Source: Epichloe hybrida (lineage: Eukaryota > Ascomycota > Sordariomycetes > Hypocreales > Clavicipitaceae). Taken from it: a stretch of DNA of 64,000 nucleotides. A program made the position numbers and the translations under genes. Where the stretch lies: NCBI GenBank assembly GCA_019022495.1, contig JAFEKR010000005.1, positions 1,116,001 to 1,180,000 on the forward strand. The letters are read 5' to 3'. How positions within the stretch are numbered: position 1 is the first letter of the stretch; each line of letters starts with the position of its first letter. Of the stretch, positions 47,593 through 60,166 are shown piece after piece. A model generated the notes under the pieces. The model did no database searches and was not told the origin of the DNA. It saw only the letters and a program-made list of their open reading frames with translations.

Positions 47593-48388
47593 CTATGGTT
47601 GGAATAATCGCTCAAAAGAATTTGTGTCCCCTTCTAGCAAACTAACGCGTAAGAAAGCACAAGCATACGCCAAGAGAATTCACAAGGCCTGGAAGATTAC
47701 AAAAGGAAACATGGAGAAAGCCCAGCAACAACAAGCCAAGAGCGCAAACAAAAAGAGAAGGGAGATTGACTTCGATGTGGGGGATTTTGTGTACGTTGAC
47801 CGACGAGGCTGGGGCTCGAGCAGGCGAAGCGAGAAGCTCGACATGCCATGGGCTGGACCCTACGAAATCATCGACAAGCGCGGGAAGACCTTCGAAGTCA
47901 ACCTGCCAGCAGCTATCAAAGTGCACCGTCAATTCCACGCATCAAAGCTACGAAAAGCTGCGACGGACGCATTGCCAGGTCAATACAACGAAGCACCAGA
48001 AGCAGACCCGGTGGACGAGGAGATCAGGCACGAGGTGGATGACGTGGTTGCATCGCGGGTACTACACGGCCGACTTCAATACAAGGTGAATTGGGAGGGG
48101 GCCGACGAGGATTTAACGTGGTATGAAGCAGGGAAGCTGAAGAAATGGTGCCGAAAGATCAAGGCTTTTCACAAAGATAATCCAACAGCTTGGGGACCGC
48201 CAATACATTTGGACAATTGGATCACATGGTATGAGGAGGAAGGAGGGCCACCACCTAACAAATTATCAGACAATTTGACAATGCACAAACCAATTGACAG
48301 GAGGAGAAAGAAAACAAAGGGGGAGGTGCTAAGAGACTTGCAAAAGGAAATTCTAGGGAAGGGGAAGAAACTTGTTATAGGGACATAA
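47593..48388 (+). pseudogene. Chromovirus (Ty3/gypsy) integrase C-terminus with chromodomain
   Basis: About 265 codons are open with no stop. The N-terminal piece reads YGWNNRSKEFVSPSSKLTRK, followed by a Lys/Gln-rich coil. GDFVYVDRRGWG and LDMPWAGPYEIIDKRGKTFE match the integrase C-terminal GPY/F module. VDDVVASRVLHGRLQYKVNW and TWYEAGKLKKW form a chromodomain that in chromoviruses steers insertion to heterochromatin. The stop is at 48386-48388. Unlike neighbouring elements it shows no RIP stops. The rest of pol upstream is missing, so this is a 5'-truncated copy joined to the 3' LTR below. Confidence 0.85.
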
Positions 48389-48411
48389 CTAGCCAGTTAA
48401 AGGGGGGGTAA

Positions 48412-48671
48412 TGTCACGGTCGCTCGTGATAGTTCAATTCACAGGCTGTCGCAATCGCTTGCAAAGAATAATTTATAACATGCTACAATTGCTTACAACG
48501 CATAATTCACAGGCATAGCATATTAAGTTGTGCAGGTATATAACGGAGTTTTTACTACTTACCTTGCTTATATTTTAGGGGATACTTAGGATCCCGCGCA
48601 CCCTAGAGTATTATTGTTTTTTTCCTTTTCTCTTTATCATTACCATTCTTAGTTAATACAATAATGTGACA
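48412..48671 (+). repeat. 3' LTR of the chromovirus fragment (260 bp)
   Basis: Preceded by a polypurine tract AAAGGGGGGG at 48400-48408. It starts TGTCAC at 48412 and ends GTGACA at 48671, so the termini are short inverted repeats as expected. No second copy was seen in the window, so the exact right end rests on the inverted termini. Confidence 0.75.
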
Positions 48672-48763
48672 TAAGTTTGCGACCACCCCACCCACTAGAT
48701 CCCTCTACCACAATGACATCAATTTCATGCCCTATCTTTAAAAAGTAATCATTATTACCAAAT

Positions 48764-49057
48764 ATGCCGCTAAGGCGTAGTTTCGGGCAGGAAATTAGCG
48801 GCAATCGCCAGAGAGGCTACTAGCATAAAATTGAGGCCAAAGCTTCTATGATGACGATGCTAGATGCCGGGTTATCTGCGCGTCGCGTTGCACGCGAGTT
48901 TAACACGACACATTCCACGGTAATGCGGATCAAGAAGACCTGGACCAACGAGCACACACTTGCTGTAAAACCTCGAAAAGGGCGTCTAATGAAGCTCTCG
49001 TCAACAGCAAAGAGATATATTTCACGCATGGCTTCTCGCGATCGCCAGATCTCATAG
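48764..49057 (+). pseudogene. Tc1/mariner transposase, N-terminal fragment
   Basis: Starts MPLRRSFGQEISGNRQRGY, then TAG at 48821-48823, then LDAGLSARRVAREFNTTHST with VMRIKKTW and KPRKGRLMKLSSTAKRYISR. This is the paired helix-turn-helix that binds Tc1 ends. It stops at 49057 and the catalytic part is absent, cut off close to the next Tc1 element. Confidence 0.75.
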
Positions 49058-49153
49058 GGCGCGGATAACAGGCAACCCTCTTCTAGTTATTTAGCAACCC
49101 CGTCTGTGGCTAGTAGGCCTGTTGCCCCGTTACCGGCCGACCACGTGATTTTG

Positions 49154-50538
49154 CCGGCGGGGGTCGAAAGTCTGGATAACCACAAAAACCAACCCCATCG
49201 GGGGAATTGACACTATGATTGAAATGCCTCGCCGCACACGTAAATTTGACTCAAATCTAGTATAATTTACATATTTAAGCTAGGAATTGATTCCTCTTTT
49301 ATCTACAATGCCTAATACTTCGTGTACCACCCTCTGGCGCGCACAGTAGCCGCCATCCTCCGTGGCATTAAATCAATTAGCTGATTTATGATGTTATCTT
49401 TAATTTACTCCTAACCTTCAATAGCGGCCTCACAAAGCCTTTCTAAGGTCTTATTTAAAGTCATTATTAATAATAGTTCTAGATGTTTACTTGCGATTTC
49501 TTCTTTTATAAGTTTCCATAGGTTCTTAATAGGATTAAGGTCAGGCAAATATAGCAGCCAATCCACTAATTCAACTACATTTTCATCTGCCTATTCCTTT
49601 AGCTACTCTTGTATGATTTAAGCTTTATGAGTTAGAGCGTTATCTTAAGCAAAGATATAACCTAGTTTAGCAATAGTTAGAAGCTGCTCTTAAAGGCATT
49701 CCAAGATTCGGCGCCCTATAACACCACCACAAGCTACGTAATAGTCTCCGTTAAGCACATACAACAAAGTGCGACGGTTAAATGCAATAGCGCCCTAGAA
49801 TATTTGTGAATGCCTCGTTAGCTTCATTCGAGGTTATATATATTGTGGAAGAAGTCTCTCAGTCTATAATAGTAAGTTGCGGGAGTTGTAGGTGTTTTCG
49901 TGTAACGTACTAAATTACAATAAACCTATTTCTAACGCTCCCCTTTTCCACGTTTGATTATGCTCTCATCTGAAAAGATCTAACATTAATAAAAAGAGGG
50001 TAACTTACGTAGGTATTTACGCGCAAATTTAAGTCATCTTTCGGCTATATCTAGTGTTAATTTTGGTCGTTGTAGTGCCTTTTTATGCTGGATACCCTTT
50101 TTAATAAGGAACCTTCATAAAGTCGTTATAGAACAGTTAAGGCTAGCCTCTCTAAGTAGGTCTTTGTTCTTAATAAAAGGGTCTCTTTCTATCTAAAGGA
50201 AGATACGCCTTTTATTATACATTCTAAGCTTTGGTGGCCGGCCACAGCATAGCAATGATTTAGCTAACTATTGGGTTTGGTAGCGTCAACGGATGCTGTA
50301 CGCGGATGCGAGGGGAATCCCTTCTTTCTCCGCGATCTCTCTACCTATCATGCCCGAATCAAAGGCCGATATGACTCTAGTCCTCTTATAAGGACTATAT
50401 TCAACTCTAGGCGTAATTGGAGGTATTTTCGTTGAGATACATGTAAGTCAAGTTGATGATGCAGACGGAATGTGACGCGATTTTTCGCGATGTGTGGTGG
50501 GGTCGCGTCTGGTTATCCAGACTTTCGACCCCCCACTG
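49154..50538 (-). mobile_element. Tc1/mariner element, 1,385 bp, RIP-damaged
   Basis: Inverted ends share GGGGTCGAAAGTCTGGATAA (left 49159 onward; right as reverse complement, ending CAGTG at 50538). A TA follows on the right; on the left the dinucleotide is TG, probably a mutated TA. The minus strand reads SAFDSGMIGREIAEKEGIPL (helix-turn-helix), SGRPPKL-like and FNRRTLLYVLNGDYYVACGG, then VDWLLYLPDLNPIKNLWKLI, the Tc1 PDLNPIE region. TAA/TAG codons interrupt it. Confidence 0.85.
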
Positions 50539-50599
50539 TACTAGTCGAACGTAGCACCCAGCGCACATAATATCGTAAAATCGTAAATTGAAGCCAAAT

Positions 50600-52467
50600 T
50601 GAAGCTAGATTAAAGCTATCTTCTACAGCTAAAAACACACGATACCTTATTATCATAGAGTCTCTTTTCAACCGTGTTTTTCCTACCAAAGAGGCCGCCC
50701 TAGAGGCCGCTAGAGCTACTAGCAAAGAGCTTGGCTTTGGTCTCGCAATTCACTACCGAAAGCCAAGTGCTAGGAATTATAACCAAATTATCCTTTGATG
50801 TTATAAAGTTTGGAACTATACATCGCAGCATTAGGATATTTATTTAAAGAAGGCTCGGAAGAACTCAAGCTTGCAGATAACAGGCTGCCTGTACAAGCTC
50901 ACGATTACTATTACTCCTAATAAGGATTATATTATTAAGAGGCAGCTTCAACAAGACTATAATCATGAGCTCACTAATAGCTAGCATCTAAGTCAGTTCT
51001 GACGTGAAGTTATTCGAAAATATCATAAAGAGATTATTGACTTTTCGAACAGTGGTTAAATTTCCTCGATAATACTAGCTTCATTGCGACGAAGCCACCC
51101 GATCGAAGTCGAAGGCCTTACGAGGCAAGATTTCAAGAATACAATTCAACGCCATTGATTAGACGAACTTAACGGCCAATCTAAGATTGAGTGGTTGTAT
51201 GACTAGCTTCGAGATGATAATACCTTTGTTTTCAGGGACTAACATAGCTCTAACGGGCGTATTAAGAAGCTCTTTATCGCGCCTGTCTCTGGGCTTTAAC
51301 TATTAAAGGAAAACCCTAATTGCTTCTTCCTTAATTACATATACAAAACAAACCGCTTTAACCTCCCGTTATCTAATGCTTACGGTATCACCTCAATGAA
51401 GAAAACCTTCCAATTTACGGCTTGCTTTATGAGCGGCAAGACTGAAGCTGATTTTAAGTGGGTGATTAACGCTATTGCGAGTATTCTAGCGGAGAGGTCA
51501 ATTACGAGCCCTCAAATCATAGTTACGGACCGTGATAAGGGATTAATTAAAGTAATGAAAAGGAACCTCACATTTGACAAAACCCCTTATATTTTATGCC
51601 GTTAGCATGTTAATATGAATGTACTTGCCAAATGTAAGCGTTACTTCCCTAGAGGCTAGGGCTACCTATAACCAAGAAAAACGCCGCACAGAGAGGGCAC
51701 CTTAATTCACTGAATTCCTTGATGCTTGGAATGGTCTTCTTCTAAGCACATCAGAGTCTGACTTTGAAAGAGACCTAGCAAGCTTCCAGTAGCCTGGCAG
51801 GTTCCTAGATTAAGCTGTTAAATACGTGCTATAAACATGGATTAATCCGTACAAAGAGAAGCTCGTCTTGTACTACATTAATCGATATCGCCACTTCGGT
51901 TATTGTGTCACCTCTATCGTTGAAACATCGAATTCAGCGATAAAACGAGCCCTTTGGAGTAGCATAGGGGATTCAAGCTGTGTTTTTCGGCGCCTACGGA
52001 ATTATTGGACTAGTCAGGTTACTCAAGCTTAACAAGCTACGACTCATCGATTCCATAAGCTGCTGAATCTATCGCGGCAGCCACACTATAGCTTGATTCG
52101 TGAGAAAATTTCCTACGTCGCGTCACAGCTTATGATTAACGAAGAAAAGGTCCTAGGCCTAAAGCCTCCAAAGAAGCCGGAACTCACGGAGGAAGAGCTC
52201 GCGAAAACACCTTGCTTACCTTGCGAGCTTATCACAGCGTACAGTGTGCTCTGCCGGCATTGTCTTTAGCGTTACATAAAGTAAGGGCAGCCTATTGAAC
52301 TTGGTGATATTAATGAGCACTGGCACCGATATCGTGATGTTATGCCGTTAGATACACACTCTCGGGCAGGACCATTTGAACTGCTGATGATGAAAGCAAA
52401 AGGCAGGCTAAAGGGAGCCCTTGGGTTGGAAAAGAGGAGGAATCCTATTGTGTGGCTAGGAATATAA
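50600..52467 (+). pseudogene. Second MULE-type transposase, RIP-damaged
   Basis: The N-terminus reads TKEAALEAARATSKELGFGL, SLQITGCLYKLTI and QDYNHEL, a FAR1-like zinc-binding layout (C..H). The catalytic region has FQFTACFMSGKTEADFKWVI, SPQIIVTDRDKGLIKVM (Asp) and CR-stop-HVNMNV, where Trp TGG became TAG at 51603-51605. The C-terminus reads HWHRYRDVMPL, GPFELLMMKAKGRLKGALGL and RNPIVWLGI with TAA at 52465-52467. The frame changes at least once between 51.6 and 52.3 kb. It is a different lineage from the transposase at 40 kb. Confidence 0.8.
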
Positions 52468-52497
52468 CCCCTAGAGACCTCTCTCACAAGACCTCTA
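52449..52497 (+). repeat. 49-bp direct repeat, first copy (overlaps MULE stop)
   Basis: Matches 53615-53663 with one difference (TATA versus TATG). It begins TGTGTGGCTAGGAATA and includes the last codons of the transposase. Confidence 0.85.
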
Positions 52498-53614
52498 TGT
52501 TATGAACTGGCCTTATGGCTACTGCATATAAGCGTTCAGAATGAGAATATTATTCTTACAGAAGAAGAAAGGAATTATACTAGTAGTTACATAGCATCCG
52601 GATATATAGCCCCTTGTGCGCGGTCTGTGCACGGTCTGTGTAAAGCCCTAACCTAGCTGTACTAAGTATACATACTTTCTAGAGCTAGACTTAACCTAAG
52701 CTTATAGCTTAAGTCTATAATATACCCTTATACTTATCCCCCCTTCCTTACCCCTTAAAAAAGTAAGTGCATATTAATGCTAGACCCCTATTATATAGCT
52801 ATCTTAAAAAAAACGTGGTAAAGTAATATAAGCAGCCTAGCAGGGCTAGTAGGCACCTAAGCGGAGTTATACCTTTGCTATATAGATCCGAAAATTTTTT
52901 AGTGTAGTAGCTACCTTACTTTACTCTAGCTCTGCCTCTAACACCACTAGCCACTTCTTTTGCGGCCCCCTATTACTAGCTATCTCCCTACCTCCTTTAC
53001 TCTCTTAACTTTACCCTAACTTTATATCCTAACTATTACTTACTAAAATTAAACTTCACTTTAAACAACCCCCTTATTAGTAATTATCTAACCCCTCGCT
53101 ATATAATATACTACCCTTGCTTACTCCTAGCTATTATCTATAAATATAAATAACCTACGCTCTAATTAAAGCTTAACCTATTTATCCTAAAATATAAATA
53201 ACCTATTCCCCCTTCTCTAATTTCGTATCTTTTCACCTTTATATTATTATAATTCCTTCTCTTCACGCTATTTCTTCCTTTATTTATTAATTATCCTATA
53301 ACCTTAAAGTTCTCTTCTTATATCTAGTCTACTTCCTATCATAAGTAATGTTATTTCCTCCTTAGTCTAACTTGCTTCTAGTATACCCCCTGAGCCCTCC
53401 CCCTCCTTTACCTCCTCCTACCCTACCTAAGGGTACTTACCTTAGTAAGTATATTTTAAAAGGGGACTCTAATAATAAGGCCCTTTTTAATAGTAAGGAG
53501 TATAAACTCCTATGTAATCCTTATGTAAATAATCTCTAGAATAAGGGTAGCCTTAATTACGCTCTAGGGCTAAACTAAGCTTATTACCATTACTATACTA
53601 GTTATTATACATAC
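52498..53614 (+). mobile_element. 1.1-kb AT-rich insert starting with an LTR-like sequence
   Basis: Begins TGTTATGAACTGGCC. A plausible LTR end, CCCTAAC, lies near 52651, followed by AT-rich sequence without recognisable protein relics. It could be a solo or 5' LTR with RIP debris. It is bracketed by the 49-bp direct repeats. Confidence 0.45.
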
Positions 53615-54160
53615 TGTGTGGCTAGGAATATGACCCCTAGAGACCTCTCTCACAAGACCTCTAGCCCCTTAGACCTCGGATCTATCGGATCCCTCGAGAC
53701 CTCTAGCCCCTTCGACCTCGGATCTATCGGATTATCGGATCAATTCAACCACATTGGATCCGGCCTAGCCCCTGACCCCCTAGCTAGATAAAAGCCTTAG
53801 ATTCCCTCCCTTTCATAGAAAATCAACTCTCCCTTTGTTGCCTTTGGCTTGGATTGTTCAAATCGAGTTTTTACCTGTGTTTTCCCGAGATAAATATGAG
53901 CTTATTTGAGATTATTTGAGATTATCTAGCAGCCTAGCTAGGCTGCTTTTCTAGCTTCGATCCTCGCGATGGATCGCAAATATCGCAGACCTAGATCCCG
54001 ATATCTAGGTTCAATTGCTGATATCGTTGAATTCGTCAATACCGTCAATTTCGTCATTTTCGTCATCTTCGTCAGCATCATCATCATTATCATCAGATCC
54101 CTCTTTTCCGTTGTTTTGGGGTGGTTGTTTTGCCCCGACAAAATACCTCTAGGAGAAGCA
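53615..54160 (+). repeat. Dispersed repeat, copy B (MULE 3' region?)
   Basis: Opens with the 49-bp repeat. It contains a roughly 43-bp tandem duplication (GACCTCTAGCCCCTT..GACCTCGGATCTATCGGAT, at 53656 and 53699). It shares its middle and end blocks with 7661-8095. On the minus strand, 53.97-54.12 kb encodes an acidic Asp/Glu/Asn run in one frame, of uncertain meaning. Confidence 0.6.
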
Positions 54161-57100
54161 CCTATATAGCGCTAACCTAAAACTTTACTATGCCTTTAAG
54201 CATCTTAAAAACCTTATATATATAGGAAAAGCTATTAAGACTCTAGCTATACTATGGTTTACTAATAGCAAGGGGTAACACACTACCCTTACAAAAATTT
54301 TTATTTACTATTACAAACATTTTAATAGCATGCTTACTACTACCTAAATTAATCTAGCTAAGGCCTAGCCCCTAGCTTCCTCCCCCACGGGTATAGCTTA
54401 CGCCTAAGGTACCTCTAAGGCATAGTAACTTATACTTACCTAGACAATGCCTACCCACTAGGTTATAATAACCTAGCTACTAAATTCTTCTATAGTATAA
54501 GAACTATAAACAATAACTTAGCCTAGTCTATCTCCGCCTAGGAGGCAGGTAATGCCTAAGTCTAATAAATAGCCAAAACCATTGCAAAGCTAGCCCGCAC
54601 TATTGCCGAGACTTGCCAATAGCTTAACAACCCTAATAATACCCCCCCCCTTCCTAATTACTTTATACTATAGTAGAAACTTAGCGCTAGATTACACGTG
54701 CACTAGAACTAAACTAGGCGCCTTAAATTTTTATAGCTGAATTAAAATATACTCTTTTAGGGCCATTATTTGTCCATATATCCCCCTATTGTAATTTGAA
54801 TTAGTTAAGTGCCTCCGTGTGTACTATACTTTCTAATAGCTCCTATATTAGTTACACATAGCCTTTCTATTTCACTAGGATATTCCTATTTAAGCCCTTA
54901 CCTAGCATGTTTTTAGCCGCAAGGATTTCCTTTACCTAATACTTTACAAGATTATTATTAGCATCTATTATAATAAGTTCTAGTAGCAAACGTTCATTAG
55001 CTAGTCTCTAGTTTAGCAATAGGTCATTCGCTACACGCTAGACTAGGTTAATATAAAAGATAGGATACAGTCCCCTTAGGACATCTAATTTAACTATTAA
55101 AGGCATAGGAACCTTAAGCACCTTATACTTAGCTATAACCTAATCTAACTTCTTATAGGGATGGTTTGTCTTAATATTATAAAGGCTAAGCTACACGTAA
55201 TCCCTAACCTAAACCATTCCGCTAGTCTACGACTGCTATTTATCTCCTCCTACTATTGTTGCTAAACGAAAGCTATTGTGGCCTGCGTTAAATTCGTACT
55301 ATTCTTTAAATATTATAGGAAGGCTTAGGCCCTTCCCTTCGCTAATATAGTAAATAGCCCTATAGGGGACGAATCCTAAATTACGGCTATGTTAAACCTA
55401 TGAAGTGCTATGTTCGCACTTATTCTAGTTACTAATGAATCTCTGTTGTTTAAGGCTAGCTAGTAGGCTAGTAAGTAATCTAGCTATTTAAACTAAGAGA
55501 ATAATAACATTACACGTAATACAGCTTGTACTTCCTAGTTAGCCCTTTCCATGCCACTATTTATCTAAGGGTGGTGCGTAGTAGAAAGTAATTATTGTGT
55601 GCTAACTTTATTACAAAGCTTAGTCTAAAAATTACTAAGCTAATCCAACCCACGGTCTGTGATAATCTATATAGGGAACCTATAAAATCGCCACTAGTAG
55701 TGTTTAAATCATTTTACGTATACCTCGGCTTCCATTAATATTATTGCTTCTAACTAGACATACTTTAAAAGCCGGTTAGTAATAACCATAAGGAACCATA
55801 GGTGAACCTAGGCTTAAGCTAGAAGGTTAGTTATAAAGTTAATAGATATTTACAACTAGTATCTATTAGGTGGCGGAATTAGCTTTAACAAGCCTTGTCG
55901 TAGCTACTAGCTCTTTTGCCCTCTGTAATAGTAGCAGTTTCGCATAAACCAGGCCATATCCTATGACATACTATCCTAATAGAAGTCTCTTTAAAGCGCC
56001 TTAAAGGTTATATTCTAGCCTAGGTAACCTAATAAGGGTAAGTTATAAACACGCTATATTAATGTTATAGTTAGCGGCTCCCACTTAGGAACCTATATCT
56101 ATCCCTAAAATTAGAGTGCTCCCTTTATACTAATCTAATAGTCTATAATCTATTCCCTAGTGTTAGTAATATCTAGAAACTTCCTAGCCCCTATTGCTAC
56201 TACGTCCCTCTATAGCTTATAAGCTTTATCCTAAGCCACTAACTAATCCTATAGAGACTAAAGGTGCTTATTCACAAACATTAACTTACTAGCGGGTAAA
56301 TACCTTAACGCGGCCGGGCCGCCCTCTAGGGAAATCCTATCCGTTACTATAACTAGTTTAAGGTAAACACATAGTTATCCCCTCTTAAAGGAGAATTTCA
56401 TAGGGCTTATTACTAGCTAAACAATTAGTGCCTTTGCCCTTTCTATTTCTAGCCTATCTGGATAACGCTATAATAACGTATCTAGACGTTCTGCTTAAGT
56501 GCCTAGTCTATAACGTAGATAGAAATTAAAAAGTGCTAGAGTCTCTGCCCACTATGCCTAACATTCTAACATCTCCCTTAGTGCTATAAAGTACTTAAGG
56601 TTCTTATAGTCTATTAGTATTATGAACGGCTTACTTACGCTCCGTAGCTCTACTAACCATGCCTTTAGATAAGAGATGATTACTAGTAGCTCCTTATTAT
56701 AGATTATGTAATTCCGCTAAGCCGCTTGTAATTAAGCTAAATAGTAGGCCACTAGATGTAAAATACTATTGTTACTAAACTAGGAGAGACACCTACCTAA
56801 AGCCATTCCTAAGTAATTCACCTCTAACAAAGTGTCCCTTTTGGGATCCTACTAAGCTAGGATTAGGTATAACATAAAAGCTAACTTTAATGCCTTAAAA
56901 GCCTTTTTACACTCCTCTAACTAGTAAAATAAGGCTCCCTTCTTTATTAAGTTAATAAGGGGGCCTGCTATATCCAAGAAGTTTAGTATAAAGTTATAAT
57001 AAAAGTTAGTAAAACCTAGAAAGCCACGGACTCCCTAGACCCTAGTTAGTGCCTCCTAATCCTAAATTACTACGATCTTCTCCCTATCTAGATAAATAGC

Positions 57101-58521
57101 TTTCCCCGCCTAGATAATAAACCTAAGGTACTTAACTTCTTTAGTTATAAAAACACACTTCTTAATATCTAGGTTTAGACTAGCTTATTGTAGTCTAGAT
57201 AGCACGCCGCAGACCTTCTATATATAATCCTTCCGTAATCCGCCTAAGTACACAAGCACATTATTAAGATACACGGTAACATAATCGCTAAGGATGCTGC
57301 TTAATACGCTATTAATATACCTCTAGAAAGTTACTAGCGCGCCTGCTAACCTAAAGGGGCACACTAGCTATTTAAATAAGCTAAACCTTATCCAAAACAC
57401 AGTCTAGTGTTCCTTGCCCTTAGCAATATATATATAGTAAAACGCTAATTATACGTCTAGCTTTATAAATCACTTTACCTTAGCTAAGGAACATAATATT
57501 TCTTTTACTAGTAGTAGCGGGTAATAGTCCTATTCTATAATCTTATTAAGCGCGTAATAGTCCACGTAAAACCTCTAACCCTTACTAGGCTTTTTTACTA
57601 GTAACACTAGGGCTACCACTAATAAGGAGCTCGCTTAAATCCAACCCTTATTTATTAAGTCTATTACCTGCTTCTAGATTTCTAGTAAATGCTCCTAAGG
57701 CATATTATATAAAGGCGCCCATAGTAAGTCAGGTTTATTTCCATCCACATCACGTTTTAGCTAAATATAGTGGTCTAACTTCCCTTAGTGCGGTGGTAAG
57801 GCGCTTACCTTACTCTCCAAAAACAAGTCTCTAAAGTCCCGTAATGCCTCCGGTAAGGAAGCTAGAAGCTCCTCCTCTATAGGCTTCAGGGTCGCATTAA
57901 TCTACAAGATAGACATGATTTCCCTTAGGCTTATAGCGTAAAGCTAGATATTCTCCTTCTATCTCTTTACCTATTATACTATCCCTATAAATATTAAACC
58001 TAGAATAGATACCATAGGTTAGTTAACCTTTCTATTAGCCATAGCCTGTATAAGTAGCCCATTAGCTAATCCCACACACACATGTTATCGCACTATATCC
58101 AGGCTAATTTCGTTCTATTTCATCCATAGTGTACCTAGGATCAGTTACCTCATTAGTCCTGACTCCTAGGATCACGTATGCCATAATTAGCATCTCCTAT
58201 CTATCCAAATCCAACCAAAAACAAACAATATGCAAGATATATAATTATTTCTCCTAACTCTCTTTTCCCCCTTATTTCACACTAATAGCCGTGCAAACTA
58301 ACCTTTTGGTTAGAAGAGAGAGGTATTCTAATTAAAGCTTTTAGATAAAGCATTCACTTATAGTAGCATAGTAGTTATAGCTAGTATTAACTTAAGCGTC
58401 CGTAAAGGTAGTCTTATTAATTAAAGCAAGGACTAAGAAGGGAGCTAAGTCTATATTTCTCTAGATCTCCTTAAAGTCCTTATTAGTAATAACTATATGC
58501 TATAAAGCCCCTCTATGCTTC
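54161..58521 (-). mobile_element. Ty3/gypsy element, minus strand, RIP-damaged, ends unresolved
   Basis: The minus strand carries a reverse transcriptase relic near 57.25-57.37 kb: VCPFRLAGALVTF-stop-RYI, then YLNNVLVYLGG, where the catalytic YLDD became YLNN (codons 57260-57265). AT-rich sequence with dense TAG/TAA extends on both sides, with integrase expected at about 55.4-56.0 kb. LTRs belonging to it were not found. The left boundary is taken at the end of the dispersed repeat. Confidence 0.75.
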
Positions 58522-58817
58522 TGTTAGTATCTACAGGATACCATTGACCTACGCGTAGGGTTTTCGGGGTGGACTAAAGTGCACATAATTATTATATATT
58601 CTAGTCTATTAAAGCAAGTAAAAGAGGGATTAAATAGAAGCAAAGAGAGTGCGCTATTTATTATAGGAAAAGGGGCCTTAATTAGGGTTATTAGCGAAGA
58701 GGCCATATATGCTAACTCCGATCGCAGCGCGGTCAGGCCGGACATGTAGGTCTACGATGTAACGCGCTTACCTAATTAGAGGCATGTACCCTTATTAATA
58801 TTATGCTTATTCTAACA
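58522..58817 (-). repeat. LTR (296 bp), probably the copia 3' LTR
   Basis: On the minus strand it reads TGTTAGA .. ACTAACA, short inverted termini typical of LTRs. A purine-rich run (AAAGAGAGAGTTTC) lies just upstream on that strand, as expected for a polypurine tract. It follows the copia RNase H relic by about 250 bp, so it is most simply that element's 3' LTR; it could alternatively be the 5' LTR of the gypsy copy below it. Confidence 0.7.
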
Positions 58818-59900
58818 CTAGAAACTCTCTCTTTTTAATATAATTATTAACATATAATATTAATAAGAGAAGTAAATAGGAATTAAGGAATAAATAAGAT
58901 TAAATAATTGCAAATAACATTATAAGAAAAGGGCAAGGGGAAGGGGTATAATAAATAATAAAATCTAATTTATAAGCCTATGTAAGAATAAGTAAGCCTA
59001 ATTCTTAATACCTTTAATCTTATTAGATTAACACAAACATTATAATTGCGTAACCCACCCTTCTATTCTAATAGTTGCCTTATTACTTGTAATAAACCTC
59101 TTAAATACCTTATTTAGTAATGCCTTCGTAAATGCATTAGCAAGGTTGTTATTCCTATTAATCTATCTAATCTCGCAGATCTCTTGTTGCTTATATAATT
59201 AATAAAAGGCTATAATATTAATTATAAGACGCTTCTCCTTTATAGTACTAAGCTTAATAAGGTATTTATATAAAGAGTATAAATTAGTATAGATAATAAT
59301 AGAAATCATAGGGAGGTTTAATTAATAGGTGATTAACCTAAGCGTTATTAAGACCACGTAAGCTATATTAGCACTAGCAACTATGCTGTAGATCTTAGAG
59401 GTAAGCATACTTCTTATAACTCTTTTGCTCTTAGTAAAGCTATAGTATATAATATTACCTTAGATTATAAAGGTGCTTTCCTCTTAGACTTTACTAGCTA
59501 GGATAAGCACGTAGTACTAAGTCTTCTCTTTTTAAGGTTAATAGCTAGTGTTATTAGTTATAATACTTTACTTATACTTTAGTAGCTCTTACCTAGTTAT
59601 ATACTAGTTTCTCCCTAACCTTATATAGCTTTTATATATATATATAGGCTTCTAGGACCTCCCTCTCCTTACTCTTACCCTTAAGAGCTAGATAAAACTT
59701 AGGTAAATAGCCTATAAGAGTATAGTTAGGGGAGTAACCTATTATCCTATTAATAGCATTATTATACGTAAATTAAGCTATTAGGAGTAGCTTTAGCTAT
59801 AGCTATTAGTTTTCTTTAATAAAGTATTATAAGTAATATTTAAGTACTTAGTTTATTCTCTCTATTTACCTATTAGTTTAGGGGTAAAATACTATTAAAA
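58818..59900 (-). mobile_element. Ty1/copia 3' portion (RNase H region), RIP-damaged
   Basis: The minus strand reads ESTFII, NIIYYSFTKSKRVIRSMLTS, IYSIVASANIAYVV, NLANAFTKALLNKVFKRFIT and IRIEGWV. This is the RNase H tail of fungal copia polyproteins (the usual A-x-TKAL near the end). Stops are TAA/TAG. It is cut at about 59.9 kb by the next LTR. Confidence 0.75.
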
Positions 59901-59907
59901 GCCTATG

Positions 59908-60166
59908 TGTTGATTCCTTCGGATCTTCATCGGTTCAATCGTGGCCAAAGACCGGACCAATTGTGGGTCCGGCGCGATGCACACGATATGATTGGCTGCA
60001 TTAATTCGCCACCCCCTTTTGTGCCCTATATACAGATTTCGCCTACTTTTCTAGCATCTAGACTTTCCCTCTCTTCTCCCTCTTTCCTAGCTATCTATCT
60101 AACTATCTATTATCGACTTTATTTATACGGGATTATTACCTGCGTAGGACCTTGGTGAATCTAACA
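59908..60166 (+). repeat. 5' LTR of a truncated retroelement
   Basis: Starts TGTTGATTC and ends GAATCTAACA (imperfect inverted termini). It is followed by CTGATTAGTGGTTAAC, nearly identical to the sequence after the LTR at 60712-61020. A TATA-like CCCTATATACAG sits near 60024. The internal part (60167-60711) is AT-rich and stops where the next LTR begins. Confidence 0.75.

Noticed and set aside
53969..54169. Small hydrophobic plus-strand frame
   Set aside because: Lies in the dispersed repeat and is the antisense reading of an Asp-rich GAT/GAC run; no start context or homology signal.
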